This document shows positions 1 to 8,989 of a stretch of 32,632 nucleotides of DNA, piece by piece. Position numbers and translations under genes: made by a program. How positions within the stretch are numbered: position 1 is the stretch's first letter; every line of letters begins with the position of its first letter. The notes under the pieces were generated by a model, which had not been told where the DNA came from, searched no databases, and saw nothing but the letters and a program-made list of their open reading frames with translations. The DNA lies in assembly GCA_022763165.1 (NCBI GenBank), contig JALEGO010000412.1:1-32632 (forward strand), given 5' to 3'. The stretch is from Flavobacteriales bacterium (GTDB lineage Bacteria > Bacteroidota > Bacteroidia > Flavobacteriales_G > JALEGO01).

Positions 1-551
1 CTTATGGAGGTATTCAGCAAAATGCCCTGCAATCTACTCTTTTCTATAAAGGTTATCTGGTAGATCGTGATGGTGATTTGAACCTGCCATTAATTGGTAA
101 AACAAAAGCTGAGGGAAGAACGATATTGGAGTTAGAAACCCTTCTAACAGAAAAATTAAAGGAGTTCTATAAATATCCTTTTGTTTCAGTGAAATTTGCA
201 AGTTTTCAAGTTACCGTTTTAGGGGAGGTTGCAATGCCAGGAGTGCATCAAGTATATAACAAGCATCTGAATCTTTTTCAGGCGGTTGCAATGGCTGGAG
301 ACATGACATCCCTAGCAAATAGAAACAAGGTTAGAATTATTCGTGAATATGGTGACAAAACAGAAACGCACTATTTGGATTTTACAGCTCCAGATCTGAT
401 TGATTCTGAGTTCTATTTTTTGCAACCTAATGATGTCATTTATGTTGAGCCCTCTAGGCTCAAAGCTTTCAACGTTAACACAAGAATAACGAATGTAATC
501 CTATCGCTTGTGTCCATCGGATTGGTAGTTGTTAATTTAACCACTAGGTAA
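1..551 (+). CDS. Polysaccharide biosynthesis/export protein (Wza-like, SLBB domain), 5' truncated by window edge
   Basis: Frame is open from nt 3 (YGGIQQNALQSTLFYKGYLVDRDGDLNLPLIGKTKAEGRT...). Contains SLBB-like 'FQVTVLGEVAMPGVHQV' and 'FLQPNDVIYVEPSR'; C-terminal hydrophobic helix; directly followed by a Wzc-like gene. The ORF-track start at 78 (TTG) is internal. Confidence 0.85.
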   Translation, partial: YGGIQQNALQSTLFYKGYLVDRDGDLNLPLIGKTKAEGRTILELETLLTEKLKEFYKYPFVSVKFASFQVTVLGEVAMPGVHQVYNKHLNLFQAVAMAGDMTSLANRNKVRIIREYGDKTETHYLDFTAPDLIDSEFYFLQPNDVIYVEPSRLKAFNVNTRITNVILSLVSIGLVVVNLTTR

Positions 552-552
552 T

Positions 553-2952
553 TTGGATTCTAAACCAAATAACGGCACGGATAAGGTGGATATTCCTATC
601 CTTTTATACCTAAGATCATATTGGTACATTTTTGTGATTTCACTTTTGGGCACATTGGGTGCTGCTTTTTTATATCTCAAACTTGTTACTCCAGTTTATA
701 AAGTTTCTAGTACCATTCTTCTAGAAGAAGAACATCGCGAAGCACATGGCTTGAATAACTATTTCAAAGGAATGGATCTACTCCCAAATGATGTCAACTT
801 AGAAAATGAAATAGGAAAACTAAAAAGTTATGACTTGGTGAGCAAAGCTCTTGGCGAATTGCAGTTCCGAGTTAACTACTTTAAGGAAGGCCCTTTCAAC
901 AAATCAGAGCTCTACAAAAAGTCGTTGTTTTGGGTTTCAATCGACACCAAAGGACCTCAAATCATCAATGCTCCCATCTATGTAGTGAAGAATGATGACA
1001 GTTCCTTTAGCGTTAGCCTGGAAATGGAAGAATATTCAGTTTATTTTCCGGGAAAAAGCTATTCAATAAAGAATTTTAACCAGCCCTTCAAACTTGAAAA
1101 AACACTGAAGGAAAATGAGGAGTTTCGCAGCGATTACTTGACATTCAAAATCTACAATAACCCTTATTACGATACCCTTTTCTCTGGAAATATACAGGAT
1201 GATGAAAGACTCTATTTCATCATTAGAGCTGAAAATGGAATTGTTCAGAATTATCAAAAAAAGTTAGAAATTAAACAAACGAACAAAGATGCCTCTATTT
1301 TGGAGCTATCAATTGCCGCACCTGCTCCTGAAAAACAGATTGACTTTCTAAATCAAATTATTAAAACATATCAAGAAGACGAGCTAACCCAAAAAAATGA
1401 ATATACCGTTAATACCATAAAATTTATAGAGGAACAGCTCAACAATATTTCAGATTCTTTGAATCAAACCGAGGATGCTCTTGCAGATTATCAATCTGAA
1501 AACCAGGTGGTAGACTTGAACTTCTCTGCCAGTCGTATTTTTGAGGAAATTCAAAAACTGAATGTGGAAGTGGCTCAGAGTGAGTTGGTGAAAAAGTATT
1601 ACAATTCGCTACTTGAACATTTAAAGACATCCAACGATTATCAGTCCATTATTTCTCCCTCAAGCTTAGACATCAACTCCCCTGAGTTGACCCAACAAAT
1701 AAAAGAATTGCAAGGTTTGGACATAAAAATATCGGGAATGGCTCAGATCGTAACAGACAAGAACTTGGAATTGAATGTTCTAAAAAGCCAACGCGATACT
1801 TTAAAGCAAAACCTCTTAGCTTCCGTAAATAATCTCATTCACGTACAAGAACTGACCATTCAAGAAAAAACCGCTCGGCAATCATCATTGGACAAAGAGT
1901 TAAAGAAGCTTCCCCAAAGTGAAAAGGTGCTAACAGACTTTCAAAGAAAGTATAATCTCAATGCAGGTTTGTACGAATATCTTTTAAATCAAAAGGCATG
2001 GACTGGCATTGTCATGGCCGCCAATAGCTCAAGTTGTAAAGTCTTGGATGAGCCTCAAATCATTGGTGTATCTCCTATTTCACCAAAAAGAAATTTGGTT
2101 TTTATTCTAGCGATCTTAATGGGTTTGGCCATCCCTTTTGTTGGACTTTTATTGCTGATGCTTAACAACAAGAGCATAATGACTGTGGAACAAATTAAAG
2201 GCATTCATGAGGATTTGGAAACAGTTGTAGCCATTCCACAAACCAACAAGAAAAGTGTATTGGAAGCACATGCCGTTCACTCTCCTTTGGGTGAAGCTTT
2301 TAGGACACTTAGAGTGCAGTGTTTCAGAAACAACGAGAAAAAACCATTGATCATAGGTGTTAGTTCGGACAGCGCTGGGGTGGGGAAAACCTTTTCCTCA
2401 ACCCGCTTAGCTTTTGTAACGGCCAAAACAGAAAAGAAAACGCTTCTATTAGAGGCGGATCTCAGAAGGCCCACCATTAGAATGCATTATCCTAATTTAA
2501 AGGACAACCGGGGCCTATCCGCCTGGCTTGAAGAAAAAGCATCTTTCGAAGACGTTGTCCAAAGTTCTGGTATTGAACACCTAGATGTCGTCACCTCGGG
2601 TGAGACAGAGCTGAGTCCTCTTGAGCTCTTTACAGAGAGAAATGTCAAACGAATTTTAGAGGATGTTAAATCTAAATATGATGTTATCATTCTTGATACC
2701 CCTCCTTTTGATATGGTTGAAGATTTTGCAATGTTGTCCCCGTTTGTAGATTTAGGTCTGTTTATCTTCAAGTTCAAAAAATCCACAAATGATTCGGTGC
2801 AAAAATCCTTGAAGTTTGTCAAGAAATATAATGTGGACAAGATCGTAGCTGTTCTAAATGGAGTTTCATCTGCCGGTCACCCATATTACGGGTACTACTC
2901 AAAAAAAGGCGGTTCAAGATTTAACCCTTTTCGCTTGTTTAGAAGAACATAA
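553..2952 (+). CDS. Wzc-like polysaccharide co-polymerase / BY-kinase
   Basis: N-terminal TM after a short cytosolic stretch, long coiled-coil periplasmic region, second TM, then P-loop 'GVSSDSAGVGKT', Walker A'-like 'LLLEADLRRP', Walker B-like 'VIILDTPPF', and a Tyr-containing tail 'HPYYGYYSKKGG'. TTG start one nt after the upstream stop. Confidence 0.88.
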   Translation: MDSKPNNGTDKVDIPILLYLRSYWYIFVISLLGTLGAAFLYLKLVTPVYKVSSTILLEEEHREAHGLNNYFKGMDLLPNDVNLENEIGKLKSYDLVSKALGELQFRVNYFKEGPFNKSELYKKSLFWVSIDTKGPQIINAPIYVVKNDDSSFSVSLEMEEYSVYFPGKSYSIKNFNQPFKLEKTLKENEEFRSDYLTFKIYNNPYYDTLFSGNIQDDERLYFIIRAENGIVQNYQKKLEIKQTNKDASILELSIAAPAPEKQIDFLNQIIKTYQEDELTQKNEYTVNTIKFIEEQLNNISDSLNQTEDALADYQSENQVVDLNFSASRIFEEIQKLNVEVAQSELVKKYYNSLLEHLKTSNDYQSIISPSSLDINSPELTQQIKELQGLDIKISGMAQIVTDKNLELNVLKSQRDTLKQNLLASVNNLIHVQELTIQEKTARQSSLDKELKKLPQSEKVLTDFQRKYNLNAGLYEYLLNQKAWTGIVMAANSSSCKVLDEPQIIGVSPISPKRNLVFILAILMGLAIPFVGLLLLMLNNKSIMTVEQIKGIHEDLETVVAIPQTNKKSVLEAHAVHSPLGEAFRTLRVQCFRNNEKKPLIIGVSSDSAGVGKTFSSTRLAFVTAKTEKKTLLLEADLRRPTIRMHYPNLKDNRGLSAWLEEKASFEDVVQSSGIEHLDVVTSGETELSPLELFTERNVKRILEDVKSKYDVIILDTPPFDMVEDFAMLSPFVDLGLFIFKFKKSTNDSVQKSLKFVKKYNVDKIVAVLNGVSSAGHPYYGYYSKKGGSRFNPFRLFRRT

Positions 2953-2972
2953 CTTTTGATTTTCAGAATAGT

Positions 2973-3449
2973 CTATTCCAACAAATAAACGTATTCTTCA
3001 ATCTTTTGTCTTCTAGCGTTGGCATAGCCAGTTTCAACACCTTTCCTTTTAAATCCGCACTTTTCCAAAACTCGAACAGATCCTCTGTTGTCCACGGCTA
3101 CTCGAGCATTCATCGGCCTAGATGTTTCGATTTCCAAAAACATCTTGACGGCATATGAAGCTACTCCTAAACCCCAATGCTTCCTATCAATCCAATAAGT
3201 GATCTCATTCTGACCATCCATTACGTATTTGGCTACACTACCAACAATTTCACTTCCACTAAGAACAGTGTGGCAATTCACCTTTTCATCATTCAAAAGC
3301 CTGATCCATTTCTTCATGTAAGCGTCTTCATCAGAAGGATCTTCTGCGGTAAAAGCCGCCATAAAGTTAGCTTCTTCGTCCTGTTGAATGAAAAACAAAG
3401 TGGGGAGATCTGATACTTGTGTTTTCCGAAGAGATAAGTCTAAATGCAT
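2973..3449 (-). CDS. GNAT-family N-acetyltransferase (RimJ/RimL-like)
   Basis: 'LSLRKTQVSDLPTLFFIQQDEEANFMAAF...ITYWIDRKHWGLGVASYAVKMFLE...ARVAVDNRGSVRVLEKCGFKRKGVE'. Start placed at ATG 3449 (MHLDLS) rather than TTG 3482 because a -7-like box (TATCTTTG, minus strand) lies 5 nt upstream. Confidence 0.85.
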   Translation of the reverse strand: MHLDLSLRKTQVSDLPTLFFIQQDEEANFMAAFTAEDPSDEDAYMKKWIRLLNDEKVNCHTVLSGSEIVGSVAKYVMDGQNEITYWIDRKHWGLGVASYAVKMFLEIETSRPMNARVAVDNRGSVRVLEKCGFKRKGVETGYANARRQKIEEYVYLLE

Positions 3450-3454
3450 TAGAG

Positions 3455-3462
3455 CAAAGATA
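3455..3462 (-). promoter_or_regulatory. Candidate Bacteroidetes -7 box (TATCTTTG on minus strand) for the GNAT gene
   Basis: CAAAGATA on + strand; 5 nt before ATG 3449; minus-strand TTTTG at 3480-3484, 17 nt spacing. Confidence 0.45.
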
Positions 3463-3469
3463 GGAATTG

Positions 3470-3485
3470 GTTTTGTCCACAAAAC
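3470..3485. promoter_or_regulatory. Dyad GTTTTGT-CC-ACAAAAC between divergent promoters
   Basis: Perfect 7-nt arms with 2-nt spacer; supplies TTTTG -33-like elements on both strands. Confidence 0.45.
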
Positions 3486-3499
3486 ATGATTAAATCGGT

Positions 3500-3507
3500 T
3501 ATCTTTG
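3500..3507 (+). promoter_or_regulatory. Candidate Bacteroidetes -7 box (TATCTTTG) for asd
   Basis: Exact match to TAnnTTTG, 4 nt before the asd ATG; TTTTG at 3471-3475 upstream (24 nt spacing). Confidence 0.45.
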
Positions 3508-3511
3508 TGTC

Positions 3512-4501
3512 ATGAAGCTAGCAATAGTTGGTGCTACAGGACTTGTAGGCACAATGATGATAAAGATTCTTGAGGAGCGTAAATTCAAGGTAGATGAATT
3601 GATACCTGTTGCCTCCCCGAAGTCAATTGGTAAAGAAATAGCATTTGATGGGAAAAAATTCCAGGTGGTTGGCATAGAGCAAGCTATAGCGCTTAAACCT
3701 GATATCGCAATATTCTCTGCTGGAGGTTCTACTAGCTTGGAGTGGGCCCCAAAATTTGCCGAAATTGGATGTACGGTTATTGATAACTCCTCAGCATGGC
3801 GCATGAAGGAGGGATATCCTTTAATTGTTCCTGAAATTAACGCACAGCTTTTAAACAAATCACACAAAATTATTGCCAACCCAAATTGTTCAACAATACA
3901 AATGGTTTTGGCACTCAGTGGTCTTCAGACTGAATATGGCATTAAGCGTATTGTTGTTTCAACATACCAGTCTGTTACTGGCACCGGAGTGAAAGCTGTT
4001 GAGCAACTAGAAAACGAGAGGAATGGCAAAGAAGGGGAAAAGGTTTACCCACACCCAATAGACAAAAACTGTTTACCACATGGCGGTGATTTTGATGAAA
4101 ATGGGTATACCTCAGAAGAACTAAAATTACTAAATGAAACACGAAAGATCTTCGCAGATCAAAGCATAAACGTAACTGCTACTGTCGTTCGTGTCCCCGT
4201 GATTGGTGGCCATTCAGAAGCTGTAAATGTTGAGTTGAAATCTGACTTTCAACTAAATAAAGTTAAAGAGTTGATTGATAAAACACCTGGTGTTGTTATT
4301 CAAGATGACCCTAAAAACAACTTGTACCCAATGCCCTTAAATGCTCATGATAAAGATGATGTTTTCGTTGGCAGAATACGGAAAGACCCTTCACAACCTA
4401 ACACCCTGGATATGTGGGTAGTCTCTGACAACTTGAGAAAAGGAGCTGCGACAAATGCAGTACAAATTGCCGAGTATTTAGTGACCAATAATTTAGTCTA
4501 G
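3512..4501 (+). CDS. asd: Aspartate-semialdehyde dehydrogenase
   Basis: N-terminal 'MKLAIVGATGLVGTMMIKILEER', 'SAGGSTSLEWAPKFAE', catalytic Cys motif 'NPNCSTIQMVLAL', 'VPVIGGHSEAVNVE', 'VGRIRKDPSQPNTLDMWVVSDNLRKGAATNAVQIAE'. Confidence 0.95.
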   Translation: MKLAIVGATGLVGTMMIKILEERKFKVDELIPVASPKSIGKEIAFDGKKFQVVGIEQAIALKPDIAIFSAGGSTSLEWAPKFAEIGCTVIDNSSAWRMKEGYPLIVPEINAQLLNKSHKIIANPNCSTIQMVLALSGLQTEYGIKRIVVSTYQSVTGTGVKAVEQLENERNGKEGEKVYPHPIDKNCLPHGGDFDENGYTSEELKLLNETRKIFADQSINVTATVVRVPVIGGHSEAVNVELKSDFQLNKVKELIDKTPGVVIQDDPKNNLYPMPLNAHDKDDVFVGRIRKDPSQPNTLDMWVVSDNLRKGAATNAVQIAEYLVTNNLV

Positions 4502-7500
4502 TTGATCAATCTGAGACTTCATAAACTTTTGACACTTATACTTGTGCATTTGAGTATTTTATCAAATGCTCAATTAAATGTCCTTAACACTCCACAAAAC
4601 ACAAATGGCTCGCCTGTTTGGCTGATAGAAAATGTGCTCTTAGGCAATGGCGTTACGGCAACCAACATAAGCTTTCAAGGAGATTCCAATGTTCAGGTTG
4701 GGTTTTTTGATCAAAACAATTCCAATATCCCATTATCAAGCGGAATTATTATGACAACGGGAAATATTGGACTGGCTCCTGGAAGTCCTGGAAATTTTCA
4801 GCCGAATGCTGGTCTTGATCTTGCCAGTGGGGCAGGAGACCCAGATTTACAATCCCTCGTTGGCGGTGCATCTACCAATGATGCTATTATTCTTGAGTTT
4901 GATTTTGTTCCTTTAGGAGACTCCGTCAGCTTTAACTATGTTTTTGCTTCGGAAGAATACCCTGAATGGGTTTGTTCCAATTTTAATGATGTATTTGGTT
5001 TTTTTATTAGCGGACCAGGAATAAACGGTTCTTTCAGCAATGGCGCTGCTAACATTGCGCTTATCCCTGGAACTTCGACTCCCGTTGCCATCAACTCTGT
5101 AAATCCAGGTGTATCTGGGAACAACGGACAGGACTTAAATTGTGATAACCTTGATCCCAATTGGCCAAACTACAATATCTATTATAACGACAATGTTGGT
5201 GCAGGCGGAAATGCAATTGAATATGACGGGTTCACAACTGTGCTGACTGCTTTTAGAACTGGATTGCAGTGTGGTCAAGTTTATCACATAAAACTCGCTA
5301 TAGCTGATGTCTTTGACGGAACCTTCGATTCAGCCGTTTTCTTGGAGCAGGGAAGTTTTACAGCTCCAGGTATTAAAGTCGAGGTCAAAACAGTAACCGG
5401 AGATGAAACCATGATTGAAGGATGTGCGGAAGCCAATTTTATTTTCATCAGACCTGATACCATCGGCTTTGATTCCGTGTCATTTGACATCGCAGGAAAC
5501 GCAATCAATGGTGTAGATTATTCATTTCTGAGTAACACCGTAATCTTTCAGCCAGGAGAAGATAGCGTAACAGTAACCATTTCTCCAATCGCTGATGGAG
5601 TAGCAGAAGGCACTGATACTGTGATCGTAACCGTCATGAATATAACACAATGTGGAGACACTGTTTTCGAAACAGCAGAACTCTTTATTGTTGATGGATA
5701 CAATCTTCCTATTTCAGCCAATAATGTTTCCATTACCTGTCCGAATGATACCGTAACAATATCTGCTAATGCTTCCGGAGGGACTCCTCCTTACGACTAT
5801 GTATGGAGCAATGGTGATAACAATCAATCCACTGATGTGTCTCCATTTGCTACGGATACGTTTTTTGTTACGGCTACTGACTTTCCCGGATGCCCTGGTA
5901 TTGATACCGTTATAGTGACGGTGTTAAATCCCAACCCTCCGATTTTCGCTGGGGTTGATACAGGCTTTTGCTTAGGGGACAGTATTCAACTACTTGCTAC
6001 AGGAGGGGTCAGTTATTTATGGAGCCCACCCTCTGGGTTGAGCAGTACTAATATTCCTAATCCATTTGCATTTGGAGGCGGCATTAATACTTATTTCGTG
6101 ACTGGTACAGACGTAAATGGCTGCCAGAATATAGACACAATCGTGGTTACTGGAGACTCAATCCCTTTCATTCAAGTTCGAACTGATACAGCAATATGCC
6201 TCAATGATTCCATTCAATTAGGAGGTAATCCTTCTGGCCCTGGCAACGCCACTTTCTCTTGGTCTCCTACAGGATCACTTAACGATGCAAGTAGCGATAA
6301 TCCCTGGGCTACACCAAATATTTCAACGCAATATATCTTGACTGTCATCAGTGCAGGAAATTGTGCCACAACAGATACTGTTGACATTACTGTTTTGACT
6401 TTACCTGTCGTTACTTCAAGTAATGATACTCAAATTTGTTCTGGAGATACAATACCCTTATTCGCTAGTGGCGGATTGAATTATTTATGGTCTCCAGGAA
6501 TTTCATTGAGTTCAAATAATATTTCAACACCAGACGCCTTTCCAAGCGATACTACAAACTACATTGTTTCTGTCACAGATGCCAATAACTGTACTTCCAC
6601 AGATACCGTGCTGGTTATTGTAAACCCTCTCCCCGCTGCTGAGGCCGGACAAAACTCCTGGCTATGCCCTGGTTCAAATTTCCAATTGAACGCTTCCGGT
6701 GGTCAGACTTATGCTTGGTTTCCAAATCAGTTCTTAACGGATAGTTCAATCAATAACCCGGTAGCAACTCCTCCTGATACAATTGTCTATTACGTTATCG
6801 TAACAGACTCAAACAACTGTGTCAATATCGATTCTATTCAGCTTGATGTTGGCAATGTTGTTCCGGTTAACGCTGGAAATGACACAGGGGTTTGTATTCA
6901 AGATACTATTGCTCTAGGCGGTAGCCCTACTGCTCCACCTGGATCCGACTATGCTTGGGCCCCAAATATTTTCATAAATGATACCACTTTGGCAAACCCA
7001 TTAGTGAGTCCAAATATTGCCATTCAATACACAGTTTTCGTAACCAATGACACTTGTTCTGGAGCAGATACAATTAATCTTGTCGTTTACAATCTTCCAA
7101 ATGTTGATGCCTTTGGAGACACTTCAATATGCTTGAACGACTCTACCTTATTGGTGGCTACTGGAGGCATTGGGTTTTCATGGAGTCCAGTAAATGGCTT
7201 AAGCAGCCCAAATGACGATAGCACCTATGCGTCACCCGATTCGACAACAATGTATTTTGTCGAAATCACGGATACAAACAATTGTTCTGTGACAGATTCA
7301 GTAGAAGTAGAAATCTTCAATCTTCCCATACCCATCTCAAGCAACGATACCACTATTTGCATAGGAGATACCATCCAATTGACAAGCTCTGGAGGACAAT
7401 CATATTTGTGGAGCCCTAATATATCTATACTAAACCAAACAAATGACACTGCTCTAGCCTTTCCTCAGGACACGGTGATTTACATGGTCCTGGTTACGGA

Positions 7501-8989
7501 TAGCAATAACTGTAGTACTTTCGATACTGTTGCCGTTAATGTTTTCCCTAGAGTTGATGTAACAATATTTGGAGATACCTCCTTGTGTATTGGAGATAGC
7601 GTTTCACTATCAGCTTCAGGAGCAATTTCTTACGCTTGGAGTCCTGGATCTATTATTCTGCCCATTTCAGCTGACTCTATTTTGGCATTCCCTACAAGCA
7701 ATGATTCTATTTATTTGACAACGATTGACACGAATAATTGTCAAAAGACAGACACGATCCTTTTGACTGTTAATAATTTACCAGTTATAACCCTCCAGGA
7801 TTCCCTCTTTTTATGTCTTTTTGATACAGCAACGATTCCTGTTTCCGGAGCACAAAATTATACCTGGAACCCATCGGGCTCTCTGCAAATGACAGGAAAT
7901 GACTCCGTTTCCTTTTTCACTACAGATACAAGCTTCATTCAACTAGCAGCAACAGATGTAAATGGTTGCATTAGTTTTGATTCAATTTTTGTGCTTACAT
8001 ACCCTCTTCCAGAACTTGGTCTCAGTTCTGACACTTCAACCTGCGCACAAGATAGTGTTAATGTCACGGCAGCCGGAACCGGTACTTTTCTTTGGACACC
8101 TATCACCGGAATTAGCAACCCAGGTAGTGCTTCTGTAACCATTGCACCGCCAATTGACTCAATGGTCTATAGTGTTCAATTAACAGATTCAAATAATTGC
8201 GTGAATAATCAGTCAACAACCATTTATACTTTTGGGATAAGCATCTCTAGCGATACAGCGATTTGTGATGCTGAGCGTTTTCAATTTGCAACTACAGTCA
8301 TTGGCGGCAACGAACCTATTCGCTATACATGGATGCCGAGTGAAAACCTCTCGGACCCTTTAGTTGCAGAACCTTTCGTGAATATTGCAAACAACACCTT
8401 GTTTACCTTGATTGCTATTGACACAACCGGATGTGCGGATACCGCTATTTCAACTTTGGATGTCAAAAGCAATCCTCTCGCAAACTTTGATATGGACATA
8501 TTGCCCAGTTGTGAAGGCGTGCTTGTAAAGTTAGATAACAGCAGCCTCAATGCCTTGAGTGCTACATGGTACATCAATGATGATGACAGCTCTTTTGTTG
8601 ACAACATCGAGAGGGTTTTTGAATATGGCGATTCCGTTAATGTCAGATTATTAGTTGTAAACGCTGAAAACTGTGTTGATGACACCATCACAAATCTAAA
8701 CTTAAACACTTTCAAAGAGTACATGGATTTTGATTTAGCAAATGTCTTCACGCCAAATTTTGATGGGCAAAACGAATGGTTCGAGCTGAATATTGCCAAT
8801 GATTTGCAGGATTGTTCTGAGTTGAGAATTTTCAATCGGTGGGGACAATTGATGTTCATTTCCCAAGGCAATAATCACTCATGGAACGGAAGAAGCTTTG
8901 ATGGACAAGAGGCTCCAGAAGGAGTTTATTTCTATACACTTGAAGTTTCAGAATTAGACTTTAGCGGCTACATTCAACTCATTCGTTAG
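4502..8989 (+). CDS. Large secreted T9SS type-B (gliding motility-associated C-terminal domain) adhesin-like protein with choice-of-anchor-L, Calx-beta-like and about 12 repeated Ig/PKD-like modules
   Basis: Signal peptide 'LRLHKLLTLILVHLSILSNAQ'; 'FVFASEEYPEW...FNDVFGFFISGPG' region typical of choice-of-anchor L; 'GVDYSFLSNTVIFQPGEDSVTVTISPIADGVAEGTDTVIVTV' Calx-beta-like; repeats 'C.NDSIQL.ATGG.SYLWSP..GLS....NP.A.P..T..Y.V.VTD.NNC...D'; C-terminal 'VFTPNFDGQNEWFEL...LRIFNRWGQLMFIS...WNGRSFDGQEAPEGVYFYTLEV'. TTG start immediately after the asd stop. Confidence 0.88.
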   Translation: MINLRLHKLLTLILVHLSILSNAQLNVLNTPQNTNGSPVWLIENVLLGNGVTATNISFQGDSNVQVGFFDQNNSNIPLSSGIIMTTGNIGLAPGSPGNFQPNAGLDLASGAGDPDLQSLVGGASTNDAIILEFDFVPLGDSVSFNYVFASEEYPEWVCSNFNDVFGFFISGPGINGSFSNGAANIALIPGTSTPVAINSVNPGVSGNNGQDLNCDNLDPNWPNYNIYYNDNVGAGGNAIEYDGFTTVLTAFRTGLQCGQVYHIKLAIADVFDGTFDSAVFLEQGSFTAPGIKVEVKTVTGDETMIEGCAEANFIFIRPDTIGFDSVSFDIAGNAINGVDYSFLSNTVIFQPGEDSVTVTISPIADGVAEGTDTVIVTVMNITQCGDTVFETAELFIVDGYNLPISANNVSITCPNDTVTISANASGGTPPYDYVWSNGDNNQSTDVSPFATDTFFVTATDFPGCPGIDTVIVTVLNPNPPIFAGVDTGFCLGDSIQLLATGGVSYLWSPPSGLSSTNIPNPFAFGGGINTYFVTGTDVNGCQNIDTIVVTGDSIPFIQVRTDTAICLNDSIQLGGNPSGPGNATFSWSPTGSLNDASSDNPWATPNISTQYILTVISAGNCATTDTVDITVLTLPVVTSSNDTQICSGDTIPLFASGGLNYLWSPGISLSSNNISTPDAFPSDTTNYIVSVTDANNCTSTDTVLVIVNPLPAAEAGQNSWLCPGSNFQLNASGGQTYAWFPNQFLTDSSINNPVATPPDTIVYYVIVTDSNNCVNIDSIQLDVGNVVPVNAGNDTGVCIQDTIALGGSPTAPPGSDYAWAPNIFINDTTLANPLVSPNIAIQYTVFVTNDTCSGADTINLVVYNLPNVDAFGDTSICLNDSTLLVATGGIGFSWSPVNGLSSPNDDSTYASPDSTTMYFVEITDTNNCSVTDSVEVEIFNLPIPISSNDTTICIGDTIQLTSSGGQSYLWSPNISILNQTNDTALAFPQDTVIYMVLVTDSNNCSTFDTVAVNVFPRVDVTIFGDTSLCIGDSVSLSASGAISYAWSPGSIILPISADSILAFPTSNDSIYLTTIDTNNCQKTDTILLTVNNLPVITLQDSLFLCLFDTATIPVSGAQNYTWNPSGSLQMTGNDSVSFFTTDTSFIQLAATDVNGCISFDSIFVLTYPLPELGLSSDTSTCAQDSVNVTAAGTGTFLWTPITGISNPGSASVTIAPPIDSMVYSVQLTDSNNCVNNQSTTIYTFGISISSDTAICDAERFQFATTVIGGNEPIRYTWMPSENLSDPLVAEPFVNIANNTLFTLIAIDTTGCADTAISTLDVKSNPLANFDMDILPSCEGVLVKLDNSSLNALSATWYINDDDSSFVDNIERVFEYGDSVNVRLLVVNAENCVDDTITNLNLNTFKEYMDFDLANVFTPNFDGQNEWFELNIANDLQDCSELRIFNRWGQLMFISQGNNHSWNGRSFDGQEAPEGVYFYTLEVSELDFSGYIQLIR
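6000..8350 (+). repeat. Tandem Ig/PKD-like modules in the 1495-aa adhesin (array begins near 5720)
   Basis: Recurring protein motif D(T/S)..C..D(S/T)..L.A.GG..Y.WSP at roughly 75-80 aa spacing. Confidence 0.75.

Noticed and set aside
2487-2840. 117-aa minus-strand ORF inside the Wzc-like gene
   Set aside because: Antisense shadow ORF without a domain signature; the other short antisense ORFs in the track were dismissed on the same grounds.
8323-8871. 182-aa minus-strand ORF inside the adhesin gene
   Set aside because: Shadow ORF antisense to a strongly supported coding frame; no recognisable domain, composition follows the opposite strand.
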